Position numbers and translations under genes: made by a program. A DNA stretch of 64,000 nt from Pyropia yezoensis (taxonomy: Eukaryota; Rhodophyta; Bangiophyceae; Bangiales; Bangiaceae). The notes beneath the pieces are model-generated. The model was given only the letters and a program-made list of their open reading frames with translations. It was not told where the DNA came from and did no database searches. The stretch lies in contig CM020618.1 of the NCBI GenBank assembly GCA_009829735.1, positions 28,992,894-29,056,893 on the forward strand. Reading direction: 5' to 3'. Within the stretch, counting starts at the first letter, position 1. Each line of letters opens with the position of its first letter. Positions 21,443 to 33,125 of the stretch are shown one piece after another.

Positions 21443-24400
21443 GGTGCGCGCCGGCGGCGCTGCGGCCCGCGGCAGCTGGGCCCTTTGCCGCCGACGCCGA
21501 CGCCACAGCCGCCACCCCGCCGCCGCCGGGGCGGCGTGCGCCCGCGACTGGGGCGGACCCGACTGCGCGCGGCGACGCGGAGCGGCGACGCAGCTCGCCG
21601 TGGTGCCACAGTGGCCGCGCCGAGAGCAACTGTGGGGGCAGCGGCCGCCGCCCGCGCGCTCCGCCACCCGCAGAAGGTAGAGCGGCCGCCGCCGCCGCTG
21701 CAGCGGCCGCCGTGTCGCTTGACGACTCTTCCGCGACTGAGACGGCCGCCAAAGCCTCGGCGCCGGCCGCTTCCGCGGGCGAGTCTGTTCGAGTGTGCGC
21801 CGAGCTGACCATCGAGTCCTCGACTGCCGTCCCACCCACCAATTCCTCTGCTGCCGAGTCAGTCACCAGCATAGCGTCGGCATAGTCTGACGACGACTCT
21901 TCCGATGAAGAATCCGCCGCCGACGCCCGCGCTGCCGGGTTCCGCGCCGGAAAGACCTTGAACGTTAATCCCTCAAAAACTGGCACCGCCCCACCACGCG
22001 CGGGCGCCCTCTTGGCCAGACGGGACGTACGCCTCGACGCCGCCAAAATGGCACCCCCACGACCGCGGCCGCGGCCGCGACCGCGACCGCCACCTCTGTC
22101 TGCCGCCGGCGCGCCAAGCGCTCGCAGACCAGTCTTGCCAGTCCGCCTCGCGGGCGGCGCACCTGTCATCGCGGCGGCGGGCTTGCGGCCGTCGCTCACC
22201 GTCGGCAGGGGCGGCGGGCGCGGCACCACCGCGGACACAGCCGGCCGTACATGGTTCGGCTGCCCCGGTGAGCCGCCAGCGGCCGCGGTGGCAGCAGCGG
22301 CCCTATCCGGCTGCGCCGACGCGGACGCAGCCGCCGCCGTGGCGGCGGTGCCCGCCATCCAACCCCCCAGCCGAACGGACGGCAGCTGCCCACCCGGGAT
22401 GTGGTGGTGGAGCACCTCCACCGACAGTGCGGCGGCCACCACCGCCGGGTCGTCGGCGGGGGCGGCCGACCACGGCCGCGGCGCGTCATCAACGAGCGTG
22501 ATGGTAAAGAGCGGCGCCGCCACCATGGCTGTCGTCAGGCGCGACGCCCACACGCCGGCCGACAGTGGCGGCAGCGGCGGGGGGGTCGAGGAGATCCCCG
22601 CCCACTGTGCCCCGACAGGCGGCGCTGCCGCCTCCGACGGAACAGCGAGCGACCGCCGCGACGGCGGCGGCGGCGGCGACGCGGGGTGTCGCAGGGACGA
22701 CGAGCGCCCCCGTCGGGCGGCGGACGGCAGCGCAGGGGCTGCGGCCGGCGCCAACGCCGCCGCGGCCGCCCCCGCCGCCGATGGGGTGTCGCCACGCGAA
22801 GAGCCGGGGGAGGACATGAGCGGAGTGATGGGCGAAAATGGCACCCCCGGGGAGGCGCGTTCGTGAATGCCCGCCCGCGCGCCGGCGGCAGCCCAACGGG
22901 CGACACCCACTCCGCCTCCTCGGTCGGGGGGGGGCGGTGGCGGCGCAGACGGCCCCACAGAGGGTCCCCGCGAAGGCCCAGCGTCGCAGCCACCCGCGCC
23001 GCCCTTGCCGTCATCACGGTGGCCGTCGTAGCTGCCGCCTGCGCGGCCGCTGGCGTTCTTGCCGCTGCCGCTGTCGCCATTGCTGCCGCCACCCTTCCCC
23101 CCACCCGCGTCGGAGGGCGGCGGCGGCCGCGAAAGCGGCCCCGCCGCGGGTCCGCGCGATGTGCCACCAGCCCCGCCGCCGCCAGGGCCGCCCTTGCCGC
23201 CGTCGTCGCGACGGTGGACGCTGCCGTCCTTGCTGCAAACGGCGTGAGCGTCGTTTTTGCCGCCCTTGCCGCTGCCGTCGTTGCCGTCGCCCTCGTCACC
23301 CTCGCCGCCACCGTCCGGGGCATCATCGTCGCCGTCGCCGCAGCCGACGTCGCCGCCATTGCCGTCTCCGTCACCATCCCGCCGTTCCGCACTGTCGCCG
23401 CCACAGCCGCCGACGTCGCCCGGCAGGCCCGCAGCTGCGGCTGGGGAGTCGGCTACCGCCGCCGCCGCCACCGCCGCCGCAGCCGTTGGCGAGCGCGGCA
23501 GCTCCCCGCCACGCGGTCGATCCGCGCCAACCCCCCCCGTCGCGGCCCGCAGCGCGGCGCCCGGGGCCGACCCACTGTCGAAAGGCGCCACCACCAGCGG
23601 CAACGCGGCCGACGGCGGCGGCCGGTCGGCCCCACCTCGGGGTGCCATCCCTAGGCCACAGGGCGGCGGGTGCGCGCCACCGTCGTCGCCCCCCTCAAAC
23701 GCCGCACCGCTCCCACCCACGTCATTGGCGAGAACGCCGCAGGGGACCGCCGCGCTGTCCGAAGGGCGGGACAGCTGCACCAGCATCCGCGCCGCCGACA
23801 CGTCTGACGAGTGACATTTTTCCACCCCGACGGCCACCGTCGACGGGACCGTCGCGACGGGCGCGCTGCCAGCCAGCGGCGACGGGGTGCCGCTGCTCCC
23901 CGGCGGCTGCCCCCCCCCCCGGTAACCCGACGGGGACGCCGTGGTCGCGCCGCCACCGCCGCTGTCGCCACCGCCACCCTCCGGGGCTTCCACCGCTGCC
24001 GCGACGGGCGCGCCGCCAGCCAGAGGCGGCGGGGAGCCGCTGCCCCCCGGAAGCTGCCGCCTTTCCCGCTCACCCGACGGGGACGCCGTGGTCGCGCCGC
24101 CGCCGCCGCCGCCGCCGCCGCCCTCCGGGGCCTCCGCCGCTGCGACTGCGGGCGCACCACCAGCCAGCAGCGGCTGCCGCCTTCCCCGCTCACCCGACGT
24201 GGGAGCCGTGGTCGCGCCGCCGCCGCCGCCTCCGTCGCCACCGCCCTCCGGGGCCTCCACCGCCGCGCCGCCAGCCAGCGACGGAGGGGTGCCGCTGCCT
24301 CCCGGCGGCTGCCGCCTTCCCCGCTCACCCGACGGAGACGCCGTGGTCGCGCCGCCGAAGCCGCCGCCGCCGCCGCCGCCGCCGCCCCCCGTGGCCTCCG

Positions 24401-24504
24401 CCGCTGCCGATGCGGGCTCGCCGCCCACCAGAGGCAAGGGGGCGTCGCTGCCCCCCGGCACCTGCCGCCCACCCCGCTCACCTGAAGGGGGCGACGAGGT
24501 CGCG

Positions 24505-24548
<44 letters not shown>

Positions 24549-27500
24549 CCAACCAGCACCGCCGTCGCTGCCGGCTTGCGCCTCCGCCGCTGCCACTGCG
24601 GGCGCGCCGCCAACTAGAGGGGGCGGGGCGCGGCTGCACCCTGGCGGCTGCCGCCCTCCCCGCTTGCCTGACAGGGGCGCAGGAGTCGCGCTGCCGCAGT
24701 CGCCGCCACCGCCACCGCTGCCACTGACCTCCTGCGCATCCGCCGATGCCGCCGCCGGTGGCGGCGGTGGTGGTGGAGGCGGCGGTGGAGGTGGTGGCGG
24801 CGGTGGTGGTGGTGGAGGCGGCGGCGGCCGCGTCAAAGACGGGGAGGCGCGGCTGCCGCCCTGCCGCGAGGCAGAGCCATAAGAGGCGGCCACCTGCACC
24901 TCCCGTACAGCTTCAATGGCGGCGAGGATTGCCGAACTAGCGAGCGTTTCGGCTCTGGATGGGCGGCCGACGCGGCGGAGGGGGATGGTCACCTCCTCCC
25001 CAGCAGTGATGGCCGTCAGTGCGGCGGCCAGCTCAGAGAGGTAGGTGGAGCGGGTAAGGGGGCTGCACCGCCCCGACGACGGCCCAGCCGACACCCCCGG
25101 AGGGCACGCCGCTGCCAACGCGGTCGCCCCGGCGGGCGCTGTGGCCGCATCGGGCACGCGTGGGGGTGGGAGCAACACCGCAGCAGTCCCGCCCGACAGT
25201 CCAGACAACGACGGTGGCCGCGAAGGCGACGGGAGGCGGGGCGACACAGTCGGCGCGGCCGCCGACGCTGCAGCTGGAGTGACAGCTGGCACGCCAGCCG
25301 GTCGGCTCGCATCCGGTGTTCGCGCGGGCGGTGCACCCAATGGCAACCCGGCGGGCGCGGGGCCGGCCGACAAGCTCCATGACGGTGGCGACTCGCCATG
25401 CGGTGCCGCTGCCGCCCCCGCCGCCACGGGCCGAGCCGGCCGTCCCCGCGCTGACCGCGGCGCGCTGAGGGACAGCCGCTCCTCGGCGCGCCACACCCGC
25501 TGGTGCAGGCCCGCCGCCCCCGCCGCGAGGCGGCGCAGGTCCTCAGCAGCCGCCGCGGCGTCGCGGGTGTGGACACCAGCAGACAAGGTCACGACCAGCG
25601 GACCCAGCCGCCGCAGCGGGCGCTCTAACGGCGGCGGCGGCGCAGCGGGGGCAGCGGCAGCCGCTGCTGCGGGAGCAGCCGTGGCGGCCGCCGCCCAAGA
25701 TGCCGTGGGGGCGCCCGAGGGCGCCGCTGGGGGGGGGGGCAGTCGCCCGCTGCTGCCAGCGGGGCTGGCCGCCAGGGACGACGCTGCCGCCGCTGGCGGC
25801 TGCAGTGTGGCCGTGAAATGGCCGGCAGTGGCCGCTGTCGACGCGGACGCTGGCAGCCGTGGTGTCACGCCAGCCACGTCGACCGCCACTGACGCGGGCG
25901 CAGGCGGGGCCGACGGGCGTGCCGCCAGAGGGGCTACCGCCGCCGGCGCGGCGGGCGCTGCCACTGCCAGCGCGAGTGAGGATGGCGGACGCGACCCAGG
26001 GACCGACGGGGGCGCCCCCATCGCCAACCCCGCCGTGGTTGCCGCACACACTGGGACGACCACAGATGGTGGCCGCTGCGATGCTACAGTTGTGCGTGTG
26101 GCGCCAGACGGAGACACCAAAGACGGCAGCTGGGGCCTGGCCCCGGTATCCGAAGATGTCAAAGTCGGCGGCTGGGTGGCCCCAGCAGCACCCGCCGGAC
26201 TCGCCGCCGCCGTTGCCGGCACGGCTCGCGGAGGCGACAACAGGGGGAATGATGGTGGTGGCCGAGTCGGCGCCGGCTGCCGCGCCGCTGCCACGACCGT
26301 GCCCGTGGAAGCCACGACCAAATTCGGCAGTGACACCCGCGGACCCTGCAGTGGTAATGACGGTGCCGGAGGTGGCGATGGCATCGTCGACAACGGCGGG
26401 TACGGTGCCGACGGTCGCAGGGGCGATGGCACCGCCGCGGCAGCTGCCGGAATTGGCCCTCGCGCTGCCGACCCAGCGTCCGTGGATGGCCGTGCCCCCG
26501 ACGCGGGTGACAGTGACACCGCCGCCACCGCCGCCATCACACGAGCCTCAAGCGATGCCTCACGCAAGGAGCCCCGGGACGGGCGCTTAGCCCGCCTGGG
26601 CAGCTGTCGTGTCGGCGGCCTTTCCGCGGGGAGATCCGCCCCGCCGCCGCCGTCGCTGCCCTCGCTGTCGTCGTCGCCATCATCGCCCGTCGTCGCCAGC
26701 GCAGCCGCAAGCGCCGACGCGGGCGCGACTCCGTTAACCGCCGAGCCCCGGCCCAGGTCAACCCCTTGGTGGAGCTGGTGCGGCGGGTTAGACGCTGCCG
26801 CCGTTGCCATAGCAGCCGCCTCTGCCGCCGCCGCCGCCGCCGCCTCAACTGCTTGGTTAATGGTTGGTGGCAGCGATAGTGGTGGGGCCCAGGTTGACAC
26901 ACGCCCCACGTCGGCGCGAAAGAGGACGTCAGATGCGACAGGCCCCCCAATGGACACAGGACGCGGGGCAATCGGCACTGTACGGCGATTAGGGGGACCG
27001 CCGGCAACCCTACCGGAAGTCGCACCCGCGATGAGAGCAGGGGGTGCCAACGAGAGACCGGCCAAAGCCGGCGAGACGAGTGGTGCGTTGGTCTGTTGAA
27101 CAGGGGGCCCCACAAAAAATACGTCATCCAGCAAGGTGGCCACCACGTTCTGCGTCGGGGCAGGCTGCTGAGAGGCCCCCACGTCAGCCGCCGCTGTCGC
27201 CGTCGGCACCATTGTCACCGTGGGGGCCGGCCCAGACGCCGGCATTGATGGCTGCGGCTTCGGTGTTGACTTGTCAGCGCCATGACTGGACGCGCCCGAC
27301 GGCGTCCACGACTTTGACGACGAGGAGGACGCGGAGGACGAGGAGGCTGGCGGTGAGCTAGTAGTGTCCGACAGGGGCGGAGGTGCCAGGCTGTTGGCTT
27401 CACCAACAGCTAAGGGCTCCACACCCGATGCGTCGGGCGTGCCGCCGGGCACGCCCCCGGTAGTCCGCGGCCGCTTGCGTGGCCGTCCGACCGGTCGCCG

Positions 27501-30044
27501 CACTGCCAGTACCGCCGACGCGGGAGCGGCGTCGACCGCCTGAGCGGCGGCTGCGGCCCCGCATGCAGTACCTGAAGAAAGCTGCATGTCGGCGCCTGCT
27601 GGCAGAGACAACGCGCGCTTCGGTGGGCGCCCAGGGCCTCGCCGCCCCATTGACACGGCCCCAACGCTAGACGGCGGCGGAGGTGGCTGCTTGCGTGGCC
27701 GTCCTGGCCGTCGCCGCGCCGCCGGTGCGCTGCCGCTGGCTGCCGATGCTTCCGGCAGTGGCACGTCTCTCACAGGTGGCTCAGTAGCAGCGCCTGCCGG
27801 TAGAGACAGCGGGCGCTTCCGCGGCCGCCCGGGCCCCCGACGGACCACTAGCGTGCCACTGTCGGCCGCCGCACCGGCCAGAGGTGGCAGCGGGTGCTTG
27901 CGTGGCTGCCCGAGCCGTCGCCGCGTCGGTGCCGCGTCGACCCCGGCCGCCACCTCTCCCACGGAAGGTTCGGTCCCCACAGGTGGGACTGCAGCAGTGC
28001 TCGCCGGGACAGGTAGTGGATTCTTGCGTGGCCGCCCAGGACGCCGCCGCACCGACGGCGTACTACCATTGACGCTTCCGCCGGCTGCCGACCCTACCGG
28101 CAGTGGATGGCTCCCCAGAGGTGGCCCCGCGGCGGCGGATGCCGGTACTGGCAGCTGAGGCTGGAGTGACCGACCACGCTCCTGCCGCACCGTTGGTGTG
28201 CAGCCGTCGGACGCAGGCGCGGCTGACGGGGGAACGTCACCCTCAGCAGACGGGTCAGCCGCTGCGTCGGCTGGCACACCCCTGTCGGCTGTCTCACTCG
28301 CCGGTGGGGGCAATGGGGGCTCGCGAGGTGGGCCGGATCGCACCGGCGGCGCACGCCCTTCAGACACGAGCCCTTCCGGCGCTGGGCTAACCCCCGCCGG
28401 GGTAGTCGCGGCAAAAGTCGCCGGCAGGGACAACGGGCGCTTGCGCGGTCGCCCTGGCCCCCGCCGCACTGCCGGTGCGTCATCTTCGTCGCCCGCAGCT
28501 GCACCGGCCGGTGGGGACAGCGGACGCTTGCGCGGTCGCCCTGGCCCCCGCCGCACTGCTGGTGCGCCGACGTCGTCGCCCGCAGCTGCACCGGCCGGTG
28601 GGGACAGCGGACGCTTGCGCGGTCGCCCTGGCCCCCGCCGCACTGCCGGTGCGCCGACCGTGTCGCCCGCAGCTGCACCCGCCGGTCGGGTCAGCGGGCG
28701 CTTGCGTGGTCGCCCAGGCCGACGCCGCACCGCCGGTACGTCGGCACCGGCCGGCTGCACCGCCTGCAGGGAGGCTGTGCCGCCAACGCCGGCGGCGCTC
28801 TCCCCCGCGGCGCTCGCCGCCGCCGGTGGCGGGGCGTCCACCCAATAGGGCGCATGGGAACGGGTGCGCAGCCGCCCAGACGGAAACGAAACGGTCGGCG
28901 AGGGGGCACTCCCGTCGGCGGGGAGAGCAGCGGGCACGCCAGACACACCCCTCGCCGCTGGGGCGACCGACGAGTCGCTCGAAACTGAAATCACCTCGGC
29001 GCCAGCGTCCAGCGCCGCCGTCGCCGCCGTCGCCGCGCTGGCGTTCGCCCTCCTAGCGGGGACCCCCCCCCTCACGACTGCCGGCAGGCGTGCCTTGGGC
29101 GGCCGCCCCCGCCGTCGGGGCACCGGCGTTGCTGGAGCGCCAGCAGGCACACCCGCCGCCGCACTCGCCGACACACCCGCCGCAGCGGCGGCCGTCTCCC
29201 CCTGGTGCTCCCCCGCGGCGAGCGGCACGGAGCGCAGGGACGTGGCCACGCGTGACCGCCGCGACTGGTCGGGGTCGCCCGAAGGACCCCCCCCCGGAGC
29301 CGCCGCCGCCGCCGCCGGGGGGGTGGCAGACCAAAACGCGCGCGCGGGGGGGGGGGGCGCCCCACCCCCGCCGCCGCCGCCGGCCGCCGCCGACGCTGCC
29401 GCCGACGCCGCCGCCGATGGGAGGTGTGATGCCGTCGACGGGGTCGTCCGTCGCACAGGCGGCGTGCGGGTGCCGCTGCTGCCGCGGCCGCCGCCTCCAC
29501 GGCCACCCCTGCCCCTGCCGCCGCGCGACGCCGAGGCGGCGTTGGCACGGTGCGCCGCCACCGCCGCCGCCACCGCCGCCGCCACCGCCGTATCCCCCGA
29601 CGCGGAGCCACCCGTCGACGACCGCGCGGCGGCGGCGGTGGCGGCGGCAGGGGCGGCGGCGGCGGCAGGGGCGGCGGCGGCGGCAGGGGCGGCGGCGGCC
29701 GGCGACTCGGCGAGCGGTGGCACGCCCCCCACGGGCGACACCGACGCCGACCGCGTGGACGGAGTGCGCAGCCGGGGCGCCGCCGCCGTGGGAAGCGGCG
29801 CGGCCGCCCAGGGCGTCAGCGGTGGCAGCAGCGCCACCGCCGCCGCCGTTGCCGCCTCGGTCACCACCTCCGCCGTGGACCCTGCCCCTGCCCCCGCTCC
29901 CGCTCCCGCTCCCGCTCCCGCCCCCGCTCCCGCTCCCGCTCCCGCCCCCGTCGCTGACGGCGGTGGCGAGGGCGGGTCCCCGGCAGAGGCGGCAGCGGCA
30001 GATGTGCGGGAATCCCCAGGGTCGGTGGGGGTGACGGCATCCAT
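18381..30044 (-). CDS. Giant AT-hook protein, 3,887-codon open frame
   Basis: An uninterrupted frame of 11.7 kb from ATG 30044. The N terminus is an (Ala-Gly) hexanucleotide repeat. Residues about 310-870 hold roughly eleven AT-hook motifs of the form RRxPGRPRKRPLS in repeating Pro/Ala-rich units. AT-hooks bind the minor groove of AT-rich DNA, as in HMGA and chromatin-remodelling proteins. The middle is Pro/Ala/Gly/Ser low complexity with a short ordered-looking segment near residue 1,670 (STYLSELAAALTAITAGEEV). Near residue 2,700 lies an acidic Ser/Glu patch (SSSEESSSDYADAML). The last third is Arg/Ser-rich (SR-like) and ends in a GGGDGRAAGGGDGWA-type repeat. No enzyme domain is seen. The regular AT-hooks support real coding at least for 27.4-29.2 kb. 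The 3' third may be non-coding or interrupted by introns, since GC-rich DNA alone keeps frames open here. Confidence 0.55.
18905..19215. repeat. Minisatellite of 21/24-bp units
   Basis: Units of the type 'gccgtcgccaccgccggc' followed by 'cgcccagccgtc' repeat about a dozen times. In the minus frame they encode alternating GGGDGRAA, GGGDGWAA and NDWAAND blocks near the C terminus of the giant open frame. Confidence 0.8.
27470..28735 (-). repeat. AT-hook repeat block
   Basis: Ten PGRPRK-type cores (some variant: GQPRK near 27905, GRPPK near 27630) lie at about 28715, 28640, 28550, 28460, 28035, 27910, 27835, 27710, 27630 and 27485. An eleventh lies near 29105. The first three intervals are regular, 75-90 bases (25-30 residues). 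Flanks read RKRPLSPPAGAAAGD, so the array grew by tandem duplication. Confidence 0.8.
29882..29950. repeat. Hexanucleotide repeat cccgct
   Basis: About eleven copies of cccgct/cccgcc, encoding the Ala-Gly dipeptide run near the N terminus of the giant minus-strand frame. Confidence 0.85.
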
Positions 30045-32108
30045 GACGCGGCTGCTTCAAGGCGTCAAAGCACAATAGAAGGAGAGGGGGAGGGCCAGCC
30101 AAAGGGGGGGGCGGGAGGGAGAGAGCTTGCACGTATCAGGGGTGGTACGTATGGTCGGGCAAGAGGCGAAATCAAGTCGCGTGCAACGGCTGCGTCAGCA
30201 ACAGCAGGGATAGTAAGACGCAGCGGCGAGAAGAAAAAGGAGACTAGGAAGGAGGGGCCCCGGCCAAGAGGCGGGCGGATTGGGTGCGCGGTTCGAGGCA
30301 GCGACAGAGCCAGGTGCGGCGGGTAGTGGGGGGGAGTAGCAAGGGCCTGTTTGGGTTGCGCGTCGCAGGCAGGGACGAAGGGAGAGGGGAGGGCGCCTGG
30401 GTAGGGTGCGAAACGGAAGACGATGGGAGGAGGCGGGACGCGCGAGGGGGCACACGGGGCCACACGGGGGGAAGGGACGCGACTGGGCCAGGGGACGGCA
30501 GACGGGCGCCGCCGGCGTGCGCAGCCACGGCACACGCGCGAGCGCTGCCGCAACGCAGCGCACGCGCGCACTCCACCAAACTAGCAGGCGATCCACACCC
30601 CGTGCGGGCCGTCACTCGCGCCCAGAGCCGGCTGCAGGCGAACTGCGTGACCCGTTGGCGAGGCCGTGGGCGGGGGGGGGGGCACAGCTAGGGGGGGGGG
30701 GGGGTGTCGGATGGGGAGGAGCTTCCTTGACAAGCGGAGTTGTGCCAACGGCCCTTGAGCCGACGTGGTTGGAGAAAAAGCCACTGGGATCTGGAGCCCC
30801 GTATTTCCGACGGAATGGGGACGACACGAGATCCACTCTGTGAGATAAGTAGATTGTTAAAGTCTATCCAAAGCAAAAGCCAGGAAACAGGCTGCCAGCT
30901 TGGCACATGGCTTGACGATCCCCACTTGTCCCCGATGAGGACCTCTGCGTCGCGCTCGGCGAAGGGAGGCTCTCCTCCCCGCACGTGAGCGCTCCTCGTT
31001 GGCCACTGCTGGCGCGGCGAGGTGCGCAGGCACGCACCCAAGACGGGGGCGGCTCTGCGAGCACATGCACGCTTGCATCATCAGAGTGTCGGCGGATGGA
31101 TGCGTGCCGCCCTCAGCCGCCGCATTCGAGGAGGGGAACTCGTCCTCTCGCGCGCGCACACCCGCCCAGGCTTCCAATGAAGGATAACTGTCAGTGGGGC
31201 CCGCCCGCCTGTCATGCAGGGGCGATGGACAAGCATTGGGGGGGTACGTGCGGGGAGAGCAGAGGAGACGCGCCCCCATGCACGCGCTGGGCATCCACCC
31301 CCCCCCCCGCTGGCGCCTCGGTCGCCTGTGAAGACGGTCCTCCCCCGCGCGGCAGGGACGCCCAGCGTCTGCAACGCGCGCGCGCCCACGAAGAGGGGAG
31401 CAGTCCCAGACGCAGCCAAAGACAGGTGGTTAGCCGTGCCAGGACGGACGGGCGGGACAGCGGGGCAGGGTCAGCCACCACCCGCCGCACCGCCGCGTGA
31501 CCGCGCGTGGGGCTGGCCCTGGGGGGGGAAGGGGGGTGCTAGCGCCCCCGCGGTGCCGCGGGCACCGCCGGCCGCCGACGGGAACTCTCTGGGCGGGGCG
31601 CCGCCAGCAGAGGAGTTCATCGGGGACACCGGCGATGGGGTGCCCTCCCCCCCCTCTTCTTTTTCCCGCGACTGCCACAGGCGTGAGAGCTCTCCCTTTG
31701 GGTCCCCCACTGGAAGGGCTGGGATAGCCCCTCCCTCCGTGGTATGTTTTTTGCGGTGGCCGTGTGCCTGAGGCGATGATCTGTGGACGTGTCGCCAGAG
31801 GGCGTGGGGAAATCAACGCGAGGGAAAAAAGAGAAAGCGAGTGTGCTTCCGACGCGCAGTGGCGCACACAAAATGGAGGCGAGTTGTTCAGGACAGCCGG
31901 CGAGTGCAACCGACGGTCCGACAACAGACCCATAATAGATGAAAGAAAGGAAGAGAGGAGGAATGAGACGAGAAAGAAGAAAAAAAAAAAAGATGAGGAA
32001 GAAGGGAGTGACTGAGGAGGAGAGGGGGAAAGCACAGCTACCCTGCCCGGGTACGCGGGATATCCTACCCACTCTACCACCAAGCCACGGCGGGCGCCAC
32101 CACCCCCG
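30045..32108. other. Upstream region of the AT-hook gene, no gene resolved
   Basis: No recognisable protein. It contains a G-run near 30690, a nested stem-loop at 30787-30834, a GTACGT donor-like site near 31246 on the plus strand, a purine-rich block at 31940-32020 with a 14-base A run, and a tRNA-like but incomplete segment at about 32040-32105 on the minus strand. Promoter and 5' leader of the minus-strand AT-hook gene should lie in the first part. Confidence 0.4.
30787..30834. other. Nested stem-loop
   Basis: GGATCT pairs with AGATCC at the ends. Inside, CCCC pairs with GGGG and TTCC with GGAA around a three-base loop. The region is AT-moderate between GC-extreme flanks. It could be a structured RNA or a transposon relic. 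Confidence 0.3.
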
Positions 32109-32394
32109 TTAGAGCAGCGGGTTGATGAGCGCCAGGCCAACGGCGAGGGAGCCAACGACGCTCCCAACAGCAACGCCAACGCCTGCCACGCCGCCCAGCC
32201 CCCCACCCGGGGTGGACGACCGGCCCCGCGACGGGCGGCGGCCGGACTTGGCCGCCCGCCCCCGCGCCGACCGCGACGCGCGGAGCCGCTCGAGCATCCG
32301 CTCGCCCGTCTCCCCCCCCCCGTCGACCGCGCTGGCGCCGGCAGGGGTCCCCCCCACCGAGCAGTAGACGGCGGCGGCACCGCCGCCGCTGCCG

Positions 32395-32441
<47 letters not shown>

Positions 32442-33125
32442 CCCGGCGGCCGCGTCGCCGTCGTGGAGGAAAAAGGGCATCCGATGCGCGTCAGGGGGCA
32501 CACCCCCCGGCGTGCCCACAGAGAAAAAGAGGCTGCGGCACACGGGGGTGATGCGGGGGACCGCCGCCAGCGGGGACGGGAGGGCGGGTGCGGCCGCCGA
32601 CGCGGCCGCCGCCGCCGACGGGGCGGGGCGGCGGGGCCACGGCCACGACAGCGCCCAGCCGCGGCTGGCGGCGGCGGGCGCGGCGGCAGCGGCCTCGGCG
32701 GCGGCCGCCGCCGCGGCGGCCGCCTGCTCCTCCCCCACGTCCGACAGCCACTCGGTGAGGAGGGAGCGCATGGCGGTCGGCGCCGGCCGCGCGCCCGGCG
32801 GGGGTGGGGGCGACGGCGACGGCGGCCGCAGTGGCCGCCGGGGGGACCCCCTTGACGGCGACGCCGCCGCCGCCATTGGGGTCGCGGGTGGCGGCACCGC
32901 CGCCGACGCCGCCGCCGCCGCCGCCTCTCTTGGCCTTTGCCGGGCAGTGCGGAGGGCGGCGGGCGGCGCCGCCGCCCAGCCGCCCCGGTCGGTCAAAACG
33001 CCCGCCAGCCGCGGGTGGGCGGTGAGCGTCGTCAGTGCAAAGCACAGGTGGGACCACCGGGAGGGCGCGGGGGGGGCGGTGGGGGGGGGGTCTGCCGGGG
33101 CGCCAGCCGCCCGCGCGACGAGCAT
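32109..33125 (-). CDS. Unknown protein with C-terminal hydrophobic segment
   Basis: From ATG 33125 the frame gives 338 residues. The N-terminal 45 residues look ordered (SRWSHLCFALTTLTAHPRLA). Low-complexity Ala/Pro/Ser follows, then MRSLLTEWLSDVGEEQ, a poly-Ala stretch, ITPVCRSLFFSVGTPGG, and a poly-Gly run at 32392-32450. The C terminus is a basic patch (SRSARGRAAKSGRRPSRGR) followed by GLGGVAGVGVAVGSVVGSL, which could insert in a membrane and make a tail-anchored protein. No family recognised. The frame is open further upstream, but there it runs through a C/T tract that looks like an intron's pyrimidine tract, so I chose the internal ATG; an upstream exon is possible. Confidence 0.45.

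Noticed and set aside
18182-30078. Numerous long open frames overlapping the AT-hook frame on both strands
   Set aside because: Shadow frames of a GC-rich coding region; they encode Arg/Pro/Ala strings without motifs.
32040-32110. tRNA-like segment on the minus strand
   Set aside because: It has an A-box-like TGGCTTGGTGGTAGAG and a short T-arm-like hairpin, but no B-box and no acceptor pairing. At most a relic.
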